A stretch of DNA of 61,915 bases from Pelotomaculum sp. PtaU1.Bin035 (GCA_002067965.1 MVRN01000084.1:1-61915), one strand, 5' to 3'. Shown: positions 18,269 to 30,849, numbered from the stretch's first letter. A program made the numbers and translations. Notes: generated by a model not told the origin, from the sequence alone.

Positions 18269-18420
18269 CTTTTTGGAAATCATAGCATCTTTAAAAACGT
18301 GTATTTTTTTTTATTATTAGTTAATTATAGTTATTAATCAAAATTGTAACTATAAATTAATTATTATTATTGGTTTAATTAACTATTCCATTAACCAAAT
18401 TAAATAAGGAGGAAATTAAA

Positions 18421-19632
18421 TTGTCAGAGGAAAAAGTAATGAATCGATGGCTTGTTGTGGTCGGCGCCTTATTAATTCAAATTGCCCTAGGAGCAGTATA
18501 TATTTGGAGTGTGTTTAAAGCTCCCTTGATGGCAAAATTTCATTGGGAGCCGGCAGCTACCAATTTAACTTTTTCTATCATTATTCTTCTTTTCGCCATT
18601 GGCGTAGTAATTTTCGGTAAAATCCAGGACAAAATCGGTCCCCGGTGGGTGGCCACCACAGGAGGCATATTACTGGGGGTAGGACTTTTATTAGCCAGTA
18701 TGACAACAACTATTGGCTGGCTATATATAACATTCGGGGTAATCGGCGGACTGGGTATCGGTGCCGGCTATGTTTGCCCGCTTGCAACTTGCGTCAAGTG
18801 GTTCCCGGACAAGAAAGGCTTGATCACCGGCCTAGCCGTAGCAGGATTCGGAGGCGGCGCCCTGGTCTTTACTCCGGTGGCCAAAAGTCTAATCGCTTCA
18901 AAGGGTGTATTGGACACATTTGCTTATCTGGGCGTTATCTTTGGTATTTGCGTAATAATTGGCGCCCAACTCTTGAAGAATCCCCCGCCTGGTTATAAGC
19001 CCGCCGGCTGGGAACCGCCGGTACAGGCCACCGGAAAAACAGGCGCTGCAGATTTTTCTACCGGCGATATGTTCAAAACAGCTCAGTTTTATTTTATGTG
19101 GATTTCCTACCTTTTTGGCAGCGCTGCCGGTCTGATGATTATCTCTAACGCCCTGCCTATTGCGCAAGCTCAAGGGTTAAGCGAAGCTTTAGCCGCGTCT
19201 GCCGTAATGACCGTTTCTGTATTTAATGCCGCCGGCCGGCTGATTTGGGGCACGGTTTCCGACAAAGTTGGCCGTACCAAGACTTTGATGATAATCTTTG
19301 CACTTTGCGGTATTACTATGATCGGTTTAAAAGCCCTTACCGGAACCTCCATCCTGCTCGGGGTGTCCTTGGTCGGCTTCTGCTTTGGCGGTTTCCTGGC
19401 ATTATATCCATCTCTGACTGCCGATTATTACGGAACAAAATTCTTGGGTACGAACTACGGCATGATGTTTATGGCTTATGGAATTGCCGCAATCCTCGGC
19501 CCAATGCTGTACGACTTGATGAAGAGCCCGGCAGCCGGCCAGTTAAGCGCCACACCGCTGATTATTTCGGGAGTGCTTTGCTTTGTCAGCCTGGCACTGG
19601 TACTTATCTTGAAGCCACCGGCAAAAGCTTAA
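18421..19632 (+). CDS. OFA-family MFS transporter (oxalate/formate antiporter type)
   Basis: 403 residues, about 12 transmembrane helices. Typical OFA features are the opening RWLVVVGALLIQIALGAVYIWSVF, the GKIQDKIGPRW loop between helices 2 and 3, and SDKVGRTK between 8 and 9. The family exchanges small monocarboxylates or dicarboxylates (oxalate, formate, lactate and others); the substrate cannot be read from the sequence. The TTG start at 18421 has AAGGAGG eight bases upstream. A 152-base AT-rich gap precedes it and an intrinsic terminator follows at 19705. Confidence 0.9.
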   Translation: MSEEKVMNRWLVVVGALLIQIALGAVYIWSVFKAPLMAKFHWEPAATNLTFSIIILLFAIGVVIFGKIQDKIGPRWVATTGGILLGVGLLLASMTTTIGWLYITFGVIGGLGIGAGYVCPLATCVKWFPDKKGLITGLAVAGFGGGALVFTPVAKSLIASKGVLDTFAYLGVIFGICVIIGAQLLKNPPPGYKPAGWEPPVQATGKTGAADFSTGDMFKTAQFYFMWISYLFGSAAGLMIISNALPIAQAQGLSEALAASAVMTVSVFNAAGRLIWGTVSDKVGRTKTLMIIFALCGITMIGLKALTGTSILLGVSLVGFCFGGFLALYPSLTADYYGTKFLGTNYGMMFMAYGIAAILGPMLYDLMKSPAAGQLSATPLIISGVLCFVSLALVLILKPPAKA

Positions 19633-19704
19633 TTAAAAACATATACAATATAATATAAAAATTAACGATGGGGTTCGATCCCCATACCGGTTACATTTGA
19701 TACT

Positions 19705-19734
19705 CTCCTACTAAAATATAGTAGGAGTTTTTTT
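19705..19734 (+). terminator. Intrinsic terminator of the OFA transporter
   Basis: CTCCTACTA (19705-19713) pairs with TAGTAGGAG (19719-19727) around a five-base loop, followed by seven Ts. It lies 72 bases after the transporter stop. Confidence 0.9.
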
Positions 19735-19925
19735 ATTGTAAACGTGTCAAGTTTCATAGTCTATCTCAAAGGTAAAAGCTCATTGATGAAATTTGATACA
19801 TGCAAACTTGAAATACAAATATGGCAACAGACACTTCTAGTATAGTTTGCCACTCTTTCAATCAGATCTCTCTTGATTTACAAGTGTGACTTCTTTTACG
19901 CTTGCACTTTAAAAACCCTCATAAT
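19735..19925. other. Non-coding stretch, no gene seen
   Basis: Between the two terminators at 19705-19734 and 19926-19962 the sequence is AT-rich and broken by stops in all frames. I see no promoter pair, RNA gene or long repeat. Just before the first terminator (19668-19685) lies a tRNA T-arm-like sequence discussed among the findings. Confidence 0.5.
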
Positions 19926-19962
19926 AAAAAAATAAGCAATAAACCCGGCAAAGAGCTTATTT
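19926..19962 (-). terminator. Terminator of the pcrA-to-gatB operon
   Basis: On the minus strand AAATAAGC (19962-19955) pairs with GCTTATTT (19937-19930) with a 17-base loop, leading into a run of Ts (A-run 19926-19932 on plus). It follows the gatB stop at 19999 by 37 bases. Confidence 0.75.
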
Positions 19963-19998
19963 GCTTAAAAATAGCCGTAAATAAATTAAATTGATAAA

Positions 19999-21438
19999 CT
20001 AGCTCAAACGTTCCTTAAAAAGTTTATTAACCAGCTCTGGATTCGCTTTGCCCTTGGTGGCTTTCATCACCTGGCCAACCAGGAAACCTAACGCGCGGTC
20101 CTTACCAGCCCTAAAATCTTCTACCGACTTCTGATTTTTAGCAATAACCTCATCCACTATAGTCGCTATGGCGCCCTCGTCACTGATCTGGACCAGGCCT
20201 TTTTCTTTGACGATGATTTCAGCGTCCTTACCAGTGGCAAACATTTCTTCAAAAACTGATTTTGCTATTTTGCCACTAATAGTTCCTTTTTCCAAAAGTT
20301 GCAGCATGGCAGCCAATTGTCCCGGTTTTATCGGGCACTTAATAACATCAACGCCGCCAGCGTTGAGAAGCCGGGACAGATCGCCCATTACCCAGTTGCT
20401 CACCGCTTTGGGATTTGGGTAGGCAGCCACGCAAGCCTCGAAATAATCAGCCAGTTCTTTGGTGTTTGTAAGCACCATGGCGTCATAAGCCGGCAGGCCG
20501 AATTCGCGGATATAGCGATCCTTTCGGTCATCAGGAAGCTCCGGAAGCGAACATTGGATTTTCTTCACCCATTCCTGGTCAATCACCATCGGCACCAGGT
20601 CCGGATCCGGCAAGTAACGGTAATCATGCGCAAATTCCTTGCTGCGCATGGAAAGGGTTACCCCTTTTCCTTCGTCCCAAGTGCGGGTTTCCTGAATAAT
20701 CCGGCCCCCTTCCTCTAAAACCTCAATTTGCCGCTCAACCTCGTATGTTAGCGCCTTCTGTAAAGCTTTAAAGGAATTCATATTTTTAATTTCTGTTTTA
20801 GTGCCAAATTCCATACTGCCGGCAGGACGCACCGAAACATTGGCGTCACAGCGCAAACTGCCCTCTTCCATCTTGCAATCGGAAACGCCGGTATACTGGA
20901 TAATCGCTTTTAGCTTATTAAGATACTCATATGCCTCTTCCGGCGATCGTAGATCAGGCTCGGATACAATCTCAATAAGCGGAACCCCGGCCCGGTTATA
21001 ATCTACCAGAGAAAAAGGCGTAGTAGTAATAGTGCCTTGGTGCACCAGCTTGCCGGTATCTTCCTCCATATGCAGCCTGGTTATCCCAATTCGTCTCGTT
21101 TCACTGTTTATTTCTATATTAAGGTGGCCGTGCTCGGCAATAGGCAAATCATACTGTGATATCTGATAATTCTTGGGCATATCGGGGTAGTAGTAGTTTT
21201 TCCGGTCAAACTTGGAATAGTGCGCTATCCGGCAATTAAGTGCCAACGCGGCACGGATGGCATATTCAACCACGGTTTTATTAACAACCGGGAGTACTCC
21301 CGGCAGTCCCAGGCACACCGGGCAGACGTGCGTATTAGGCTCGCCGCCGAATTCAGTGGTGGAATCGCAGAATATTTTGGACCTGGTCTTTAGCTCCACA
21401 TGGACTTCCAGGCCGATAACAGTTTCGTACTGGGTCAA
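19999..21438 (-). CDS. gatB: Asp-tRNA(Asn)/Glu-tRNA(Gln) amidotransferase subunit B
   Basis: 479 residues with the kinase-like tRNA-binding subunit pattern: [15 protein letters not shown] at the start, DFNRAGVPL-type [28 protein letters not shown] and the C-terminal YqeY-like helical tail with [17 protein letters not shown]. It activates misacylated Glu- or Asp-tRNA with ATP and receives ammonia from GatA. The TTG at 21438 is chosen because GGGAGGG precedes it by six bases. Order on the minus strand is gatC-gatA-gatB. Confidence 0.96.
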   Translation of the reverse strand: MTQYETVIGLEVHVELKTRSKIFCDSTTEFGGEPNTHVCPVCLGLPGVLPVVNKTVVEYAIRAALALNCRIAHYSKFDRKNYYYPDMPKNYQISQYDLPIAEHGHLNIEINSETRRIGITRLHMEEDTGKLVHQGTITTTPFSLVDYNRAGVPLIEIVSEPDLRSPEEAYEYLNKLKAIIQYTGVSDCKMEEGSLRCDANVSVRPAGSMEFGTKTEIKNMNSFKALQKALTYEVERQIEVLEEGGRIIQETRTWDEGKGVTLSMRSKEFAHDYRYLPDPDLVPMVIDQEWVKKIQCSLPELPDDRKDRYIREFGLPAYDAMVLTNTKELADYFEACVAAYPNPKAVSNWVMGDLSRLLNAGGVDVIKCPIKPGQLAAMLQLLEKGTISGKIAKSVFEEMFATGKDAEIIVKEKGLVQISDEGAIATIVDEVIAKNQKSVEDFRAGKDRALGFLVGQVMKATKGKANPELVNKLFKERLS

Positions 21439-21498
21439 ATTAAACCCTCCCAATCAGTCTTCGGACATCAGACGTCAGAATAATAAATTTTATCAAGA

Positions 21499-22956
21499 TC
21501 AAATCTCCGGAAATCTCTTGTGGTAATTGGTGTTTTGTTCAAACGTATAGGCTACCCTGATCAAAGTCCCTTCGTCAAAGTGCTTGCCCATGAGCTGCAA
21601 TCCAACCGGCATCCCGTCCACAAAACCACAGGGCAAAGAAATGCCCGGAATGCCGGCCAGGTTAACCGAAATGGTGCAAATATCTGAAAGATACATTTGA
21701 ATCGGGTCATCGACCTTTTCACCGAAGCGGAAGGCCGTGGTGGGAGAAGTCGGTGACAGAAGCACATCAAACTTTTCAAAGGCACGGTCATAGTCTTCCT
21801 TGATCAACGTGCGCACCTTCAGGGCTTTTAAATAATATGCGTCATAATAGCCTGCGGAAAGAGCATATGTACCCAGCATAATGCGCCTCTTGACCTCAGG
21901 GCCGAAGCCCCGGCTCCGGGACTTCATAAACATATCGATCACGTCTTCACCTTCCACTGCACGGAAGCCGTAACGCACACCGTCGTAACGTGCCAGGTTC
22001 GAGCTGGCTTCGGCAGGCGCAATCAGATAATAGGTGGGTAAGGCATATTCAGTATGTGGAAGAGTAGTATAGTCTACCTCAGCTCCCAAAGACTCCAGCA
22101 GGGACATTGCCTTTATTATTGCGCCACGCACCTCCGGGCTGATTCCTTCAGCCATATACTCTTCGGGAACTCCTATTTTCAGCCCGCGCACGTCATCAAC
22201 CAAAGAACTGGTATATTCCGGCACTCTATAGTCCGCCGAGGTTGAATCCTTTGGGTCGTGCCCGCAAATAGCCTCTAACATCAAAGCGCAATCTGTCACG
22301 TCTCTGGAAAAAGGTCCGATCTGGTCCAGAGACGAGGCAAAAGCAATTAAACCATAACGGGACACTGCCCCGTAAGTAGGCTTCATTCCTACAACGCCGC
22401 AAAAAGAAGCAGGCTGGCGAATGGAACCGCCCGTATCCGAACCCAGGGCGCAAACGGCCTCGCCGGCACAAACCGCGGCTGCCGAACCCCCGCTGGAACC
22501 GCCGGGCACCCGCCCGGTATCCCACGGATTCCTGGTGGGAAAAAATGCTGAGTTTTCGGTGGAAGAACCCATGGCAAACTCGTCTAAATTCGTCTTGCCC
22601 ACAACCGTCGCCCCGGCGGCTTCTAGTTTTTCCACGACAGTAGCGCTATAAGGCGGGATAAAGTTGTACAAGATTTTCGAACTCGCGGTGGTACGGATAC
22701 CGTCAGTGCACATATTATCCTTCACAGCGATGGGGATGCCGGCAAGTGGGCTAATTTTTTCACCAGCCCGGATTTGCCTGTCCACCATACGGGCACGTTC
22801 AATCGCGCGTTCCTTTGTCCTGATAGTATATGCTGCAATTTTATCCTCAACGGCTTCTATCCGATCAAATACGGCGCTATTTAATTCTTCCGCTGATATT
22901 TCTTTATTTATTAAAAGATTATGCAGTTCATGAGCTGTAAGCCGGAAAAGCTGCAA
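21499..22956 (-). CDS. gatA: Asp-tRNA(Asn)/Glu-tRNA(Gln) amidotransferase subunit A
   Basis: 485-residue amidase-signature enzyme that releases ammonia from glutamine for GatB. The Ser-cisSer-Lys triad is visible: Lys in [11 protein letters not shown], cis-Ser in [12 protein letters not shown], nucleophile Ser in [16 protein letters not shown]. The TTG start at 22956 has AGGAGGTG upstream. It begins 21 bases after gatC ends. Confidence 0.97.
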   Translation of the reverse strand: MQLFRLTAHELHNLLINKEISAEELNSAVFDRIEAVEDKIAAYTIRTKERAIERARMVDRQIRAGEKISPLAGIPIAVKDNMCTDGIRTTASSKILYNFIPPYSATVVEKLEAAGATVVGKTNLDEFAMGSSTENSAFFPTRNPWDTGRVPGGSSGGSAAAVCAGEAVCALGSDTGGSIRQPASFCGVVGMKPTYGAVSRYGLIAFASSLDQIGPFSRDVTDCALMLEAICGHDPKDSTSADYRVPEYTSSLVDDVRGLKIGVPEEYMAEGISPEVRGAIIKAMSLLESLGAEVDYTTLPHTEYALPTYYLIAPAEASSNLARYDGVRYGFRAVEGEDVIDMFMKSRSRGFGPEVKRRIMLGTYALSAGYYDAYYLKALKVRTLIKEDYDRAFEKFDVLLSPTSPTTAFRFGEKVDDPIQMYLSDICTISVNLAGIPGISLPCGFVDGMPVGLQLMGKHFDEGTLIRVAYTFEQNTNYHKRFPEI

Positions 22957-22977
22957 CTAATATCACCTCCTGAAAAC

Positions 22978-23259
22978 CTAGATTATTCTGGGCACCTTGA
23001 AGTAGTTCTCATTCCGGTCGGGACAGTTAACCAGGGCGTCTTCGCGGGAAATGTGCCGCCCGACCTGATCCTCCCGGTAAACATTTTGCAAGGGCAGGAC
23101 GTGCGCCGTTGGCTGCACTTTTTCGGTATCCAGGCGCTCCAGGGACTGGAAATGCCCTAAAATGTCATTAAGTTGCTTGGTAAACATCTCCTTTTCTTCA
23201 CCGGTTAATTCCAACCGGCCTAAAAGAGCAACATGGTCAACGTCTTTTTCGGTAATCAA
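22978..23259 (-). CDS. gatC: Asp-tRNA(Asn)/Glu-tRNA(Gln) amidotransferase subunit C
   Basis: 93-residue subunit that wraps round GatA and stabilises the complex. The family pattern is seen in ITEKDVDHVALLGRLEL, the LNDILGHFQSLERLDT helix and VYREDQVGRHISREDAL. The TTG at 23259 follows AGAAGGTG; the more upstream TTG at 23277 lies before that site and is rejected. Confidence 0.95.
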   Translation of the reverse strand: MITEKDVDHVALLGRLELTGEEKEMFTKQLNDILGHFQSLERLDTEKVQPTAHVLPLQNVYREDQVGRHISREDALVNCPDRNENYFKVPRII

Positions 23260-23333
23260 GATTTCACCTTCTTTCAATAATAACCTACAACATTATACCA
23301 ATACAGGTAATATTCGTGCAAGTTTGCGCATTG

Positions 23334-25433
<2,100 letters not shown>

Positions 25434-25528
25434 TCATTCTTATTTGTCCGGCATCATCAATTCTTCGCATAGATACTTCATAACAAAACGACAATACAAG
25501 TAATTAATCTCTCATACCCGGCTAAAAT

Positions 25529-26401
25529 CTAAACCAGCCAGGCTGCAACATATTTTACCAGATAAGCGGACGGTAAAAAAATCACCTGTGCAAAGACCGT
25601 ACCCAGAAGCCTGGTACCGGTAAGGTAAAGCGCCATTTGCCTGACATCTTCTTCGCTCCGCTCTCCCCGTAAAGCTTGATCGGTGATTGAGGCTGCCGTG
25701 GGTTCCACCACAGTAGCTGCCAGTACCGTAGCCATACCGTTTACAACGGCCGATAGGAGAGCGGCTGTTGAGCGGAAATTGGGGAAAAGCGCTCCGGCAT
25801 AGAGGGCCGACAGGACTCCTGTAGTGTAAACACCTGTTACAACAATATTTAAAACTAAAAAGGTCTTCGGTATAGCGATCCGGCGCGCCGTCACCAATTT
25901 CAGCAAATCCCAGCGGGGCAAATATAACTGCCGGGACAGGTTGAACATCCGGCGCGGTGAAATAACTACCATACCGATCATCCGGGGGACAGAGCCGGTC
26001 TCTTCAAAAAGGAGAATAGCACGAATAAAAATCCGGACAAACGCCGGAATCAAAGCGGCTCCCAATAGCGTCCCCAATGTGGCCGCGGCAATAACTAACC
26101 GGATATTCTGATCAAGTAAGGCAAGCTGCTCCTGATAAAACGGATGGTAAATGAGCTGGTCGGCTGGGATTCTGCCCCCAGCCTGCATCTCACCAACGTT
26201 AATCGCACGTTCAACAATAGATGAAAGAAGCGGCCCCTGGATAGTATTAGCAGTGCTGGAAAGCAAAAATATAACATTAAAAAGAGAAAAAGCTGTTGCC
26301 AGCCGCCGGGTGCGCACCCCGGACAGGCGCACTGAGTAGGTCAGGGTATTAATCAAATGGATAACCGCCGTAAGGACCGCGACAATCAAGAGACGCTCCA
26401 T
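25529..26401 (-). CDS. amj: Amj-type lipid II flippase (DUF2837)
   Basis: 290-residue multi-pass membrane protein. The N-terminus AVIHLINTLTYSVRLSGVRT and FNVIFLLSSTANTIQGPLL closely follow Bacillus Amj (YdaH), the alternative flippase that moves the peptidoglycan precursor lipid II across the membrane when MurJ is blocked. It lies between pcrA and ligA in the same direction, so it is probably cotranscribed with them. Whether MurJ is also present is not visible here. Confidence 0.88.
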   Translation of the reverse strand: MERLLIVAVLTAVIHLINTLTYSVRLSGVRTRRLATAFSLFNVIFLLSSTANTIQGPLLSSIVERAINVGEMQAGGRIPADQLIYHPFYQEQLALLDQNIRLVIAAATLGTLLGAALIPAFVRIFIRAILLFEETGSVPRMIGMVVISPRRMFNLSRQLYLPRWDLLKLVTARRIAIPKTFLVLNIVVTGVYTTGVLSALYAGALFPNFRSTAALLSAVVNGMATVLAATVVEPTAASITDQALRGERSEEDVRQMALYLTGTRLLGTVFAQVIFLPSAYLVKYVAAWLV

Positions 26402-26474
26402 AGTCCCTCCAGAATATTATATTTATATTATTGCCAATAATTGTATTAAAATTAATAATATTTTTATTCTTTTT

Positions 26475-28661
26475 TTAATTTACTCTCTCCAGTGGAGCAT
26501 ACCGCGCCATTAAAATTTTAATACCCTGGCCGGGGAAGGCTACTTTATATTCGGTATCTTCGCCTTCACCTTGCACGCCAACGATAACCCCAACGCCCCA
26601 CTTGCTGTGTTTAACTTTATCTCCAAGGCTTAATTGTTCTATAGTTTTAAGATTTGCGCCAACTGAAACAGAGCCGTTCGCCAAACTGTCCGTAGGCATC
26701 TTGCCAAACGGTTTACCCCCAATCACCATATCACCCTCGTCAGCCCTACTTACCAGGTGTGGCGGTATTTCCTCAATAAAACGGGAAGGCTGGTTATAGC
26801 GGGTAGTGCCGTAAATGTTGCGCTTCCAGCAGTGAACCAGGTATAGTTTCTCCTTGGCCCTGGTTACACCCACATAACAAAGCCGCCGCTCCTCTTCCAT
26901 TTCACCGGGCTCCGTCAATACGCGGGAATGAGGGAAAACCCCCTCTTCCATGCCAATTAAAAACACTACCGGAAATTCCAAACCCTTAGCGCTGTGCAAC
27001 GTCATCAGTGCCACCTGATCGGTCTCCTGACCGTACTTGTCGAGATCGGTAACCAGAGCGATATTTTCCAAAAAACCCTGCAGGTTATTTTCCTCAGCCT
27101 GCCGGTCAAATTCACCCGTTGCAGACAAGAATTCAGCCAGGTTCTCCAGCCTGGTGCGCGACTCCACCGTATTTTCCTCAAGCAGTTCTTTCTGGTAGCC
27201 GGTATTTTCAATCACCGCCCGGGCCAACTCGGTTACAGTAAGTTCAGCGGACCGTTCTGAAAGATCACGGATTAATTTTCCCAGTTCCTTCCCGTTGCTA
27301 CGGCCTTTGGCCGACAATCCTGAAATTTCAGCCAACCTTTCCAGCGCCTCAACCGGACTTATATCTAATTCCCGGGCAAAAACGGTAATCTTACTAAAAG
27401 ACGCCTGCCCGATACCACGCTTCGGAATGTTGATAATCCGGGCGAGGCCGACTGTATCATAATGGTTGAGGATCACCCTTAGATAAGCCAGGACATCTTT
27501 GATTTCCTTGCGATCATAGAATTTCAAACCTCCAATAATCGTATAAGGCAGGCCTGTCCGGACAAAATTTTCTTCAATCACCCGGGACTGGGCATGGGTG
27601 CGGTAGAGCACGGCAAAATCTCCGTAGGTCCTGTTCTCCTGTTCTTTCAGACCGAGAATTTGCCCGGCAACAAAGTCAGCCTCAGCATGCTCATCTTCTC
27701 CGTAGTAAGCTACCAATGGCGTACCCGGCCCCATAGCCGTCCACAGTCGCTTTTCCTTACGGTTGGAGTTGTTCTGGATGATCCGGTTTGCCGCCTCCAG
27801 GATTGAGCTGGTGGAGCGGTAGTTTTGCTCCAGAGTAATCACACGAGCCTCGGGGTAATCCCTCTCAAAACTCATAATATTTTTAATGTCCGCCCCCCGC
27901 CAGCCATAAATCCCCTGGTCAGGATCGCCTACCACGCACAGGTTGCGGTATGCCCGGGCCAGCAAGTTTACCAGTATATACTGGGCATGGTTGGTATCCT
28001 GATACTCATCTACCAGGATGTAGCGGAAGCGATCCTGGTAGTAAGCCAGGACTTGTGGGTAATCCTGGAAGAGTTTGACGGTCAAAAAGATCAAATCATC
28101 GAAATCAACAGCGTTGTTGCGGCGAAGACTCTCCTCGTACCGGTAATATACCTTAGATACATTTTTACTAAAATGGTTGTCCGCATAACGCTCGAAATCC
28201 ACGGCGTCCTGCAACTGGTTTTTGGCCTGGGAAATAGACCCTGCCACCGAACGGGGCGGGTATTTTTTATCATCCAGGTTCAACTCTTTTAAACAATCCT
28301 TGATTACTGTCAGCTGGTCTTCCGTGTCGTAAATCACAAAATTCCGGTCCCGCCCGTAAAACTCTTCCTGCCGGCGCAAAATACGGACACAGGCGGCGTG
28401 GAAGGTACAGATCCAGAGGTCGCGGGCCTCATCAGGCACCATTAAACCAATCCGCTCCCTCATCTCCTGAGCGGCTTTATTAGTAAAGGTTATAGCGAGA
28501 ATCCGGTGAGGTTGAACCCGCCTTTCTTTTAAAAGGTAAGCGACTCTACTGGTCAACACCCTGGTTTTTCCGCTCCCCGCACCGGCTAGGACCAACAGGG
28601 GACCTTCCCCGTGCGTTACAGCCTCAACCTGTTGGTGGTTCAAGTTAGCTATTATATCCAT
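26475..28661 (-). CDS. pcrA: ATP-dependent DNA helicase PcrA/UvrD type
   Basis: 728 residues, SF1A 3'-5' helicase. Motifs in order: Q-motif region LNHQQVEAV, Walker A GAGSGKTRVL, Ia TFTNKAAQEM, II VDEYQDTN, III VGDPDQGIYGWRGAD, IV QNYRSTSSIL, V TLHSAKGLEFPVVF, VI VGVTRAKEKLYL. The C-terminal tail ends in the Tudor-like KVKHSKWGVGVIV segment that binds RNA polymerase in Gram-positive PcrA. ATG at 28661 with AGGCAGGG upstream. It heads the run pcrA-amj-ligA-gatCAB. Confidence 0.96.
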   Translation of the reverse strand: MDIIANLNHQQVEAVTHGEGPLLVLAGAGSGKTRVLTSRVAYLLKERRVQPHRILAITFTNKAAQEMRERIGLMVPDEARDLWICTFHAACVRILRRQEEFYGRDRNFVIYDTEDQLTVIKDCLKELNLDDKKYPPRSVAGSISQAKNQLQDAVDFERYADNHFSKNVSKVYYRYEESLRRNNAVDFDDLIFLTVKLFQDYPQVLAYYQDRFRYILVDEYQDTNHAQYILVNLLARAYRNLCVVGDPDQGIYGWRGADIKNIMSFERDYPEARVITLEQNYRSTSSILEAANRIIQNNSNRKEKRLWTAMGPGTPLVAYYGEDEHAEADFVAGQILGLKEQENRTYGDFAVLYRTHAQSRVIEENFVRTGLPYTIIGGLKFYDRKEIKDVLAYLRVILNHYDTVGLARIINIPKRGIGQASFSKITVFARELDISPVEALERLAEISGLSAKGRSNGKELGKLIRDLSERSAELTVTELARAVIENTGYQKELLEENTVESRTRLENLAEFLSATGEFDRQAEENNLQGFLENIALVTDLDKYGQETDQVALMTLHSAKGLEFPVVFLIGMEEGVFPHSRVLTEPGEMEEERRLCYVGVTRAKEKLYLVHCWKRNIYGTTRYNQPSRFIEEIPPHLVSRADEGDMVIGGKPFGKMPTDSLANGSVSVGANLKTIEQLSLGDKVKHSKWGVGVIVGVQGEGEDTEYKVAFPGQGIKILMARYAPLERVN

Positions 28662-28703
28662 TAAATAATCCCTGCCTTAAACATAGATGATTAAAAAAAC
28701 AAT

Positions 28704-28737
28704 AAAAAAATCCTAAAACCGTACGGGATACGGTTTT
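28704..28737 (-). promoter_or_regulatory. Hairpin plus T-run upstream of pcrA (possible leader terminator or small RNA end)
   Basis: On the minus strand AAAACCGTA (28737-28729) pairs with TACGGTTTT (28723-28715) across a five-base loop, followed by AGGA and seven Ts (28710-28704). It stands 43 bases before the pcrA start codon, where no minus-strand gene ends. A second weaker hairpin (GATACTC with GAG.TCT, 28740-28771) lies just upstream, and a TATAAT-like sequence lies near 28790. It could end a small RNA or attenuate pcrA transcription. The whole gap 28662-28932 contains no gene. Confidence 0.5.
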
Positions 28738-28932
28738 GAAGACTCTACCTGTTTGCTGCGTCTGAGTATCTTTTTGTTTATTATTGTTATTATAATCCTA
28801 TACTTTTTTTCTAGAAGGAGCAACTGAAAAATGCTTGTTTAATCTTGAATATGGTTTCTTAAAATCCGGTGGCGGCATAACCGGTGAGATGTTAAAATTG
28901 AAGTTAAAAGTTGCTTGACAGAGGTGACGTTA

Positions 28933-30849
28933 TTGCTCAGAATAGCCCTGGCACAAATGGAAGTTATCCCCGGAAGACCGGATTTGAACACCCGGACTAT
29001 GTTAACCATGATAGAAAAGGCCCGCAGGCAGCAGGCTCAAGTGATAATCTTCCCGGAAATGTCTATACCTGGTTACCTGCTTGGAGACACATGGGAACAA
29101 CAAGCCTTTCTCCGGGATTGCGAAGAGCATGGCCGTTTAATCATAAAAGCTTCAACCGATTTATGTGTATTTTTCGGTAATGTAGGTATTGACTGGAGTA
29201 AAATTGGCGACGACGGCAGAGTACGCAAGTATAATGCTTTTTTCATAGCGCAAAACGGCAGGCTGCATAAAAACGAAAATTTCCCTTATCCTTTTCGGAT
29301 TAAAACACTACACCCCAACTACCGGGAATTTGATGATACCCGTCATTTTTACAGCCTGCTCAAGCTTGCACCTGAAATAGGAAAAAGTGTCGGTGATTTA
29401 CTTCAGCCGGTTCACCTCAACATAGGCGGCAAGTCCTACAAATTCGGCTGCATTCTTTGTGAAGACGGCTGGAGCGAGGATTATAGCGTGAAACCTATCG
29501 CTGCTATTCACCGTAACGGTCCGGTAAATTTATTTATAAATATTTCTGCCTCACCCTTCACCATCGGCAAAAACAACAAGCGGAACCGTGTTTTTTCCAA
29601 GCAGGTTAAAGACACCGGCACCCCTTTGATCTATGTAAACAACGTAGGAATTCAGAACAACGGTAAAACCGTTTATACCTTTGACGGTTTTAGCACCATG
29701 TATAACGGCAAGGGCGAAATCACCGCTTACTGCCCGCCTTTCGAATCAACCTTAAAATGCGTCGATCTGGCTTTGGCCGATGATGGTGAACGACACCCTC
29801 CTGTACCGGTGCCGGATGATCAGGATATTAGCGCCATTTATCAAGCTCTTTACTACGGGATTGGCAAATTCCTACGTATCATCGGCATGAAAAGAGTGGT
29901 AATAGGTATTTCAGGCGGCATCGATTCAGCAGTAAGCGCTGCTTTGTATACTAAAATATTGGGACCGGAAAACACATTGCTGGTAAACATGCCTAGCATA
30001 TATAATTCGCAAACCACCAGGGATCTAGCGGCCAAACTGGCTCAGAATTTGGGCTGTCAGTATACAGTTATACCTATCCAGGAGGCGGTTGATTTAACTG
30101 TTAAACAAATTAGCCAGACTCCGGTCGTTAACCTCAAAGATAGCCGCCAGTTTAATCTGGAAGTTACATCATTCACAACCGAAAACATTCAGGCCCGTGA
30201 CCGTTCAGCACGGATTTTGGCCGGGCTGGCGTCGGCTTTTGGCGGGGGCTTTATCTGCAACGCAAATAAAAGCGAAATGACAGTCGGCTACTCTACGCTA
30301 TACGGGGACCACGCCGGTTTTTTAGCGGCTCTGGCAGATCTTTGGAAACACCAGATCTATTCTCTTGCCAGGTACCTCAATGAACATATTTATAACAGGG
30401 ATGTAATTCCCCAGAAAACTATCGATATTGTACCCAGCGCGGAGCTTTCTTTTGATCAGGATGTCGAGCAGGGCAAGGGGGACCCGATTATTTACCCATA
30501 TCACGATTACCTGTTCCGTGCCTTCATGGAGCACTGGCATAGGGCCACTCCTGAAGATATCCTTGAATGGTATAAGGAAGGTGTCCTGGAAGAAAAAATT
30601 GGTTGCCGACCGGGTATGGCTGCCCGGTTGTTTCCCACCGCCAGCGAGTTTATCACCGACCTGGAGCGCTGGTGGATATTATACACCGGCATGGCTGTCG
30701 CTAAAAGGATCCAAGCTCCGCCGGTACTTGCCGTCAGCCGGAGAGCCTACGGCTTCGACCACCGCGAATCACAAAACGGTCCGTATTTTACTGCAAAGTA
30801 CTTAAGACTTAAAGAGCAAATCTTACATTCTCTTCATGAGTATAAATAA
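28933..30849 (+). CDS. nadE: Glutamine-dependent NAD+ synthetase
   Basis: 638 residues with two domains. The N-terminal nitrilase-like glutaminase (about 1-270) has Glu in FPEMSIPGYL, Lys in LHKNENFPYP and Cys in ILCEDGWSEDY. The C-terminal synthetase has the PP-loop VIGISGGIDSAVSA and SKSEMTVGY-like NKSEMTVGYSTLYGD. It amidates deamido-NAD+ to NAD+, taking ammonia through a tunnel. The TTG at 28933 follows GAGGTG by six bases; the longer reading from 28915 lies before that site. It has its own terminator at 30917. Confidence 0.95.
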   Translation: MLRIALAQMEVIPGRPDLNTRTMLTMIEKARRQQAQVIIFPEMSIPGYLLGDTWEQQAFLRDCEEHGRLIIKASTDLCVFFGNVGIDWSKIGDDGRVRKYNAFFIAQNGRLHKNENFPYPFRIKTLHPNYREFDDTRHFYSLLKLAPEIGKSVGDLLQPVHLNIGGKSYKFGCILCEDGWSEDYSVKPIAAIHRNGPVNLFINISASPFTIGKNNKRNRVFSKQVKDTGTPLIYVNNVGIQNNGKTVYTFDGFSTMYNGKGEITAYCPPFESTLKCVDLALADDGERHPPVPVPDDQDISAIYQALYYGIGKFLRIIGMKRVVIGISGGIDSAVSAALYTKILGPENTLLVNMPSIYNSQTTRDLAAKLAQNLGCQYTVIPIQEAVDLTVKQISQTPVVNLKDSRQFNLEVTSFTTENIQARDRSARILAGLASAFGGGFICNANKSEMTVGYSTLYGDHAGFLAALADLWKHQIYSLARYLNEHIYNRDVIPQKTIDIVPSAELSFDQDVEQGKGDPIIYPYHDYLFRAFMEHWHRATPEDILEWYKEGVLEEKIGCRPGMAARLFPTASEFITDLERWWILYTGMAVAKRIQAPPVLAVSRRAYGFDHRESQNGPYFTAKYLRLKEQILHSLHEYK

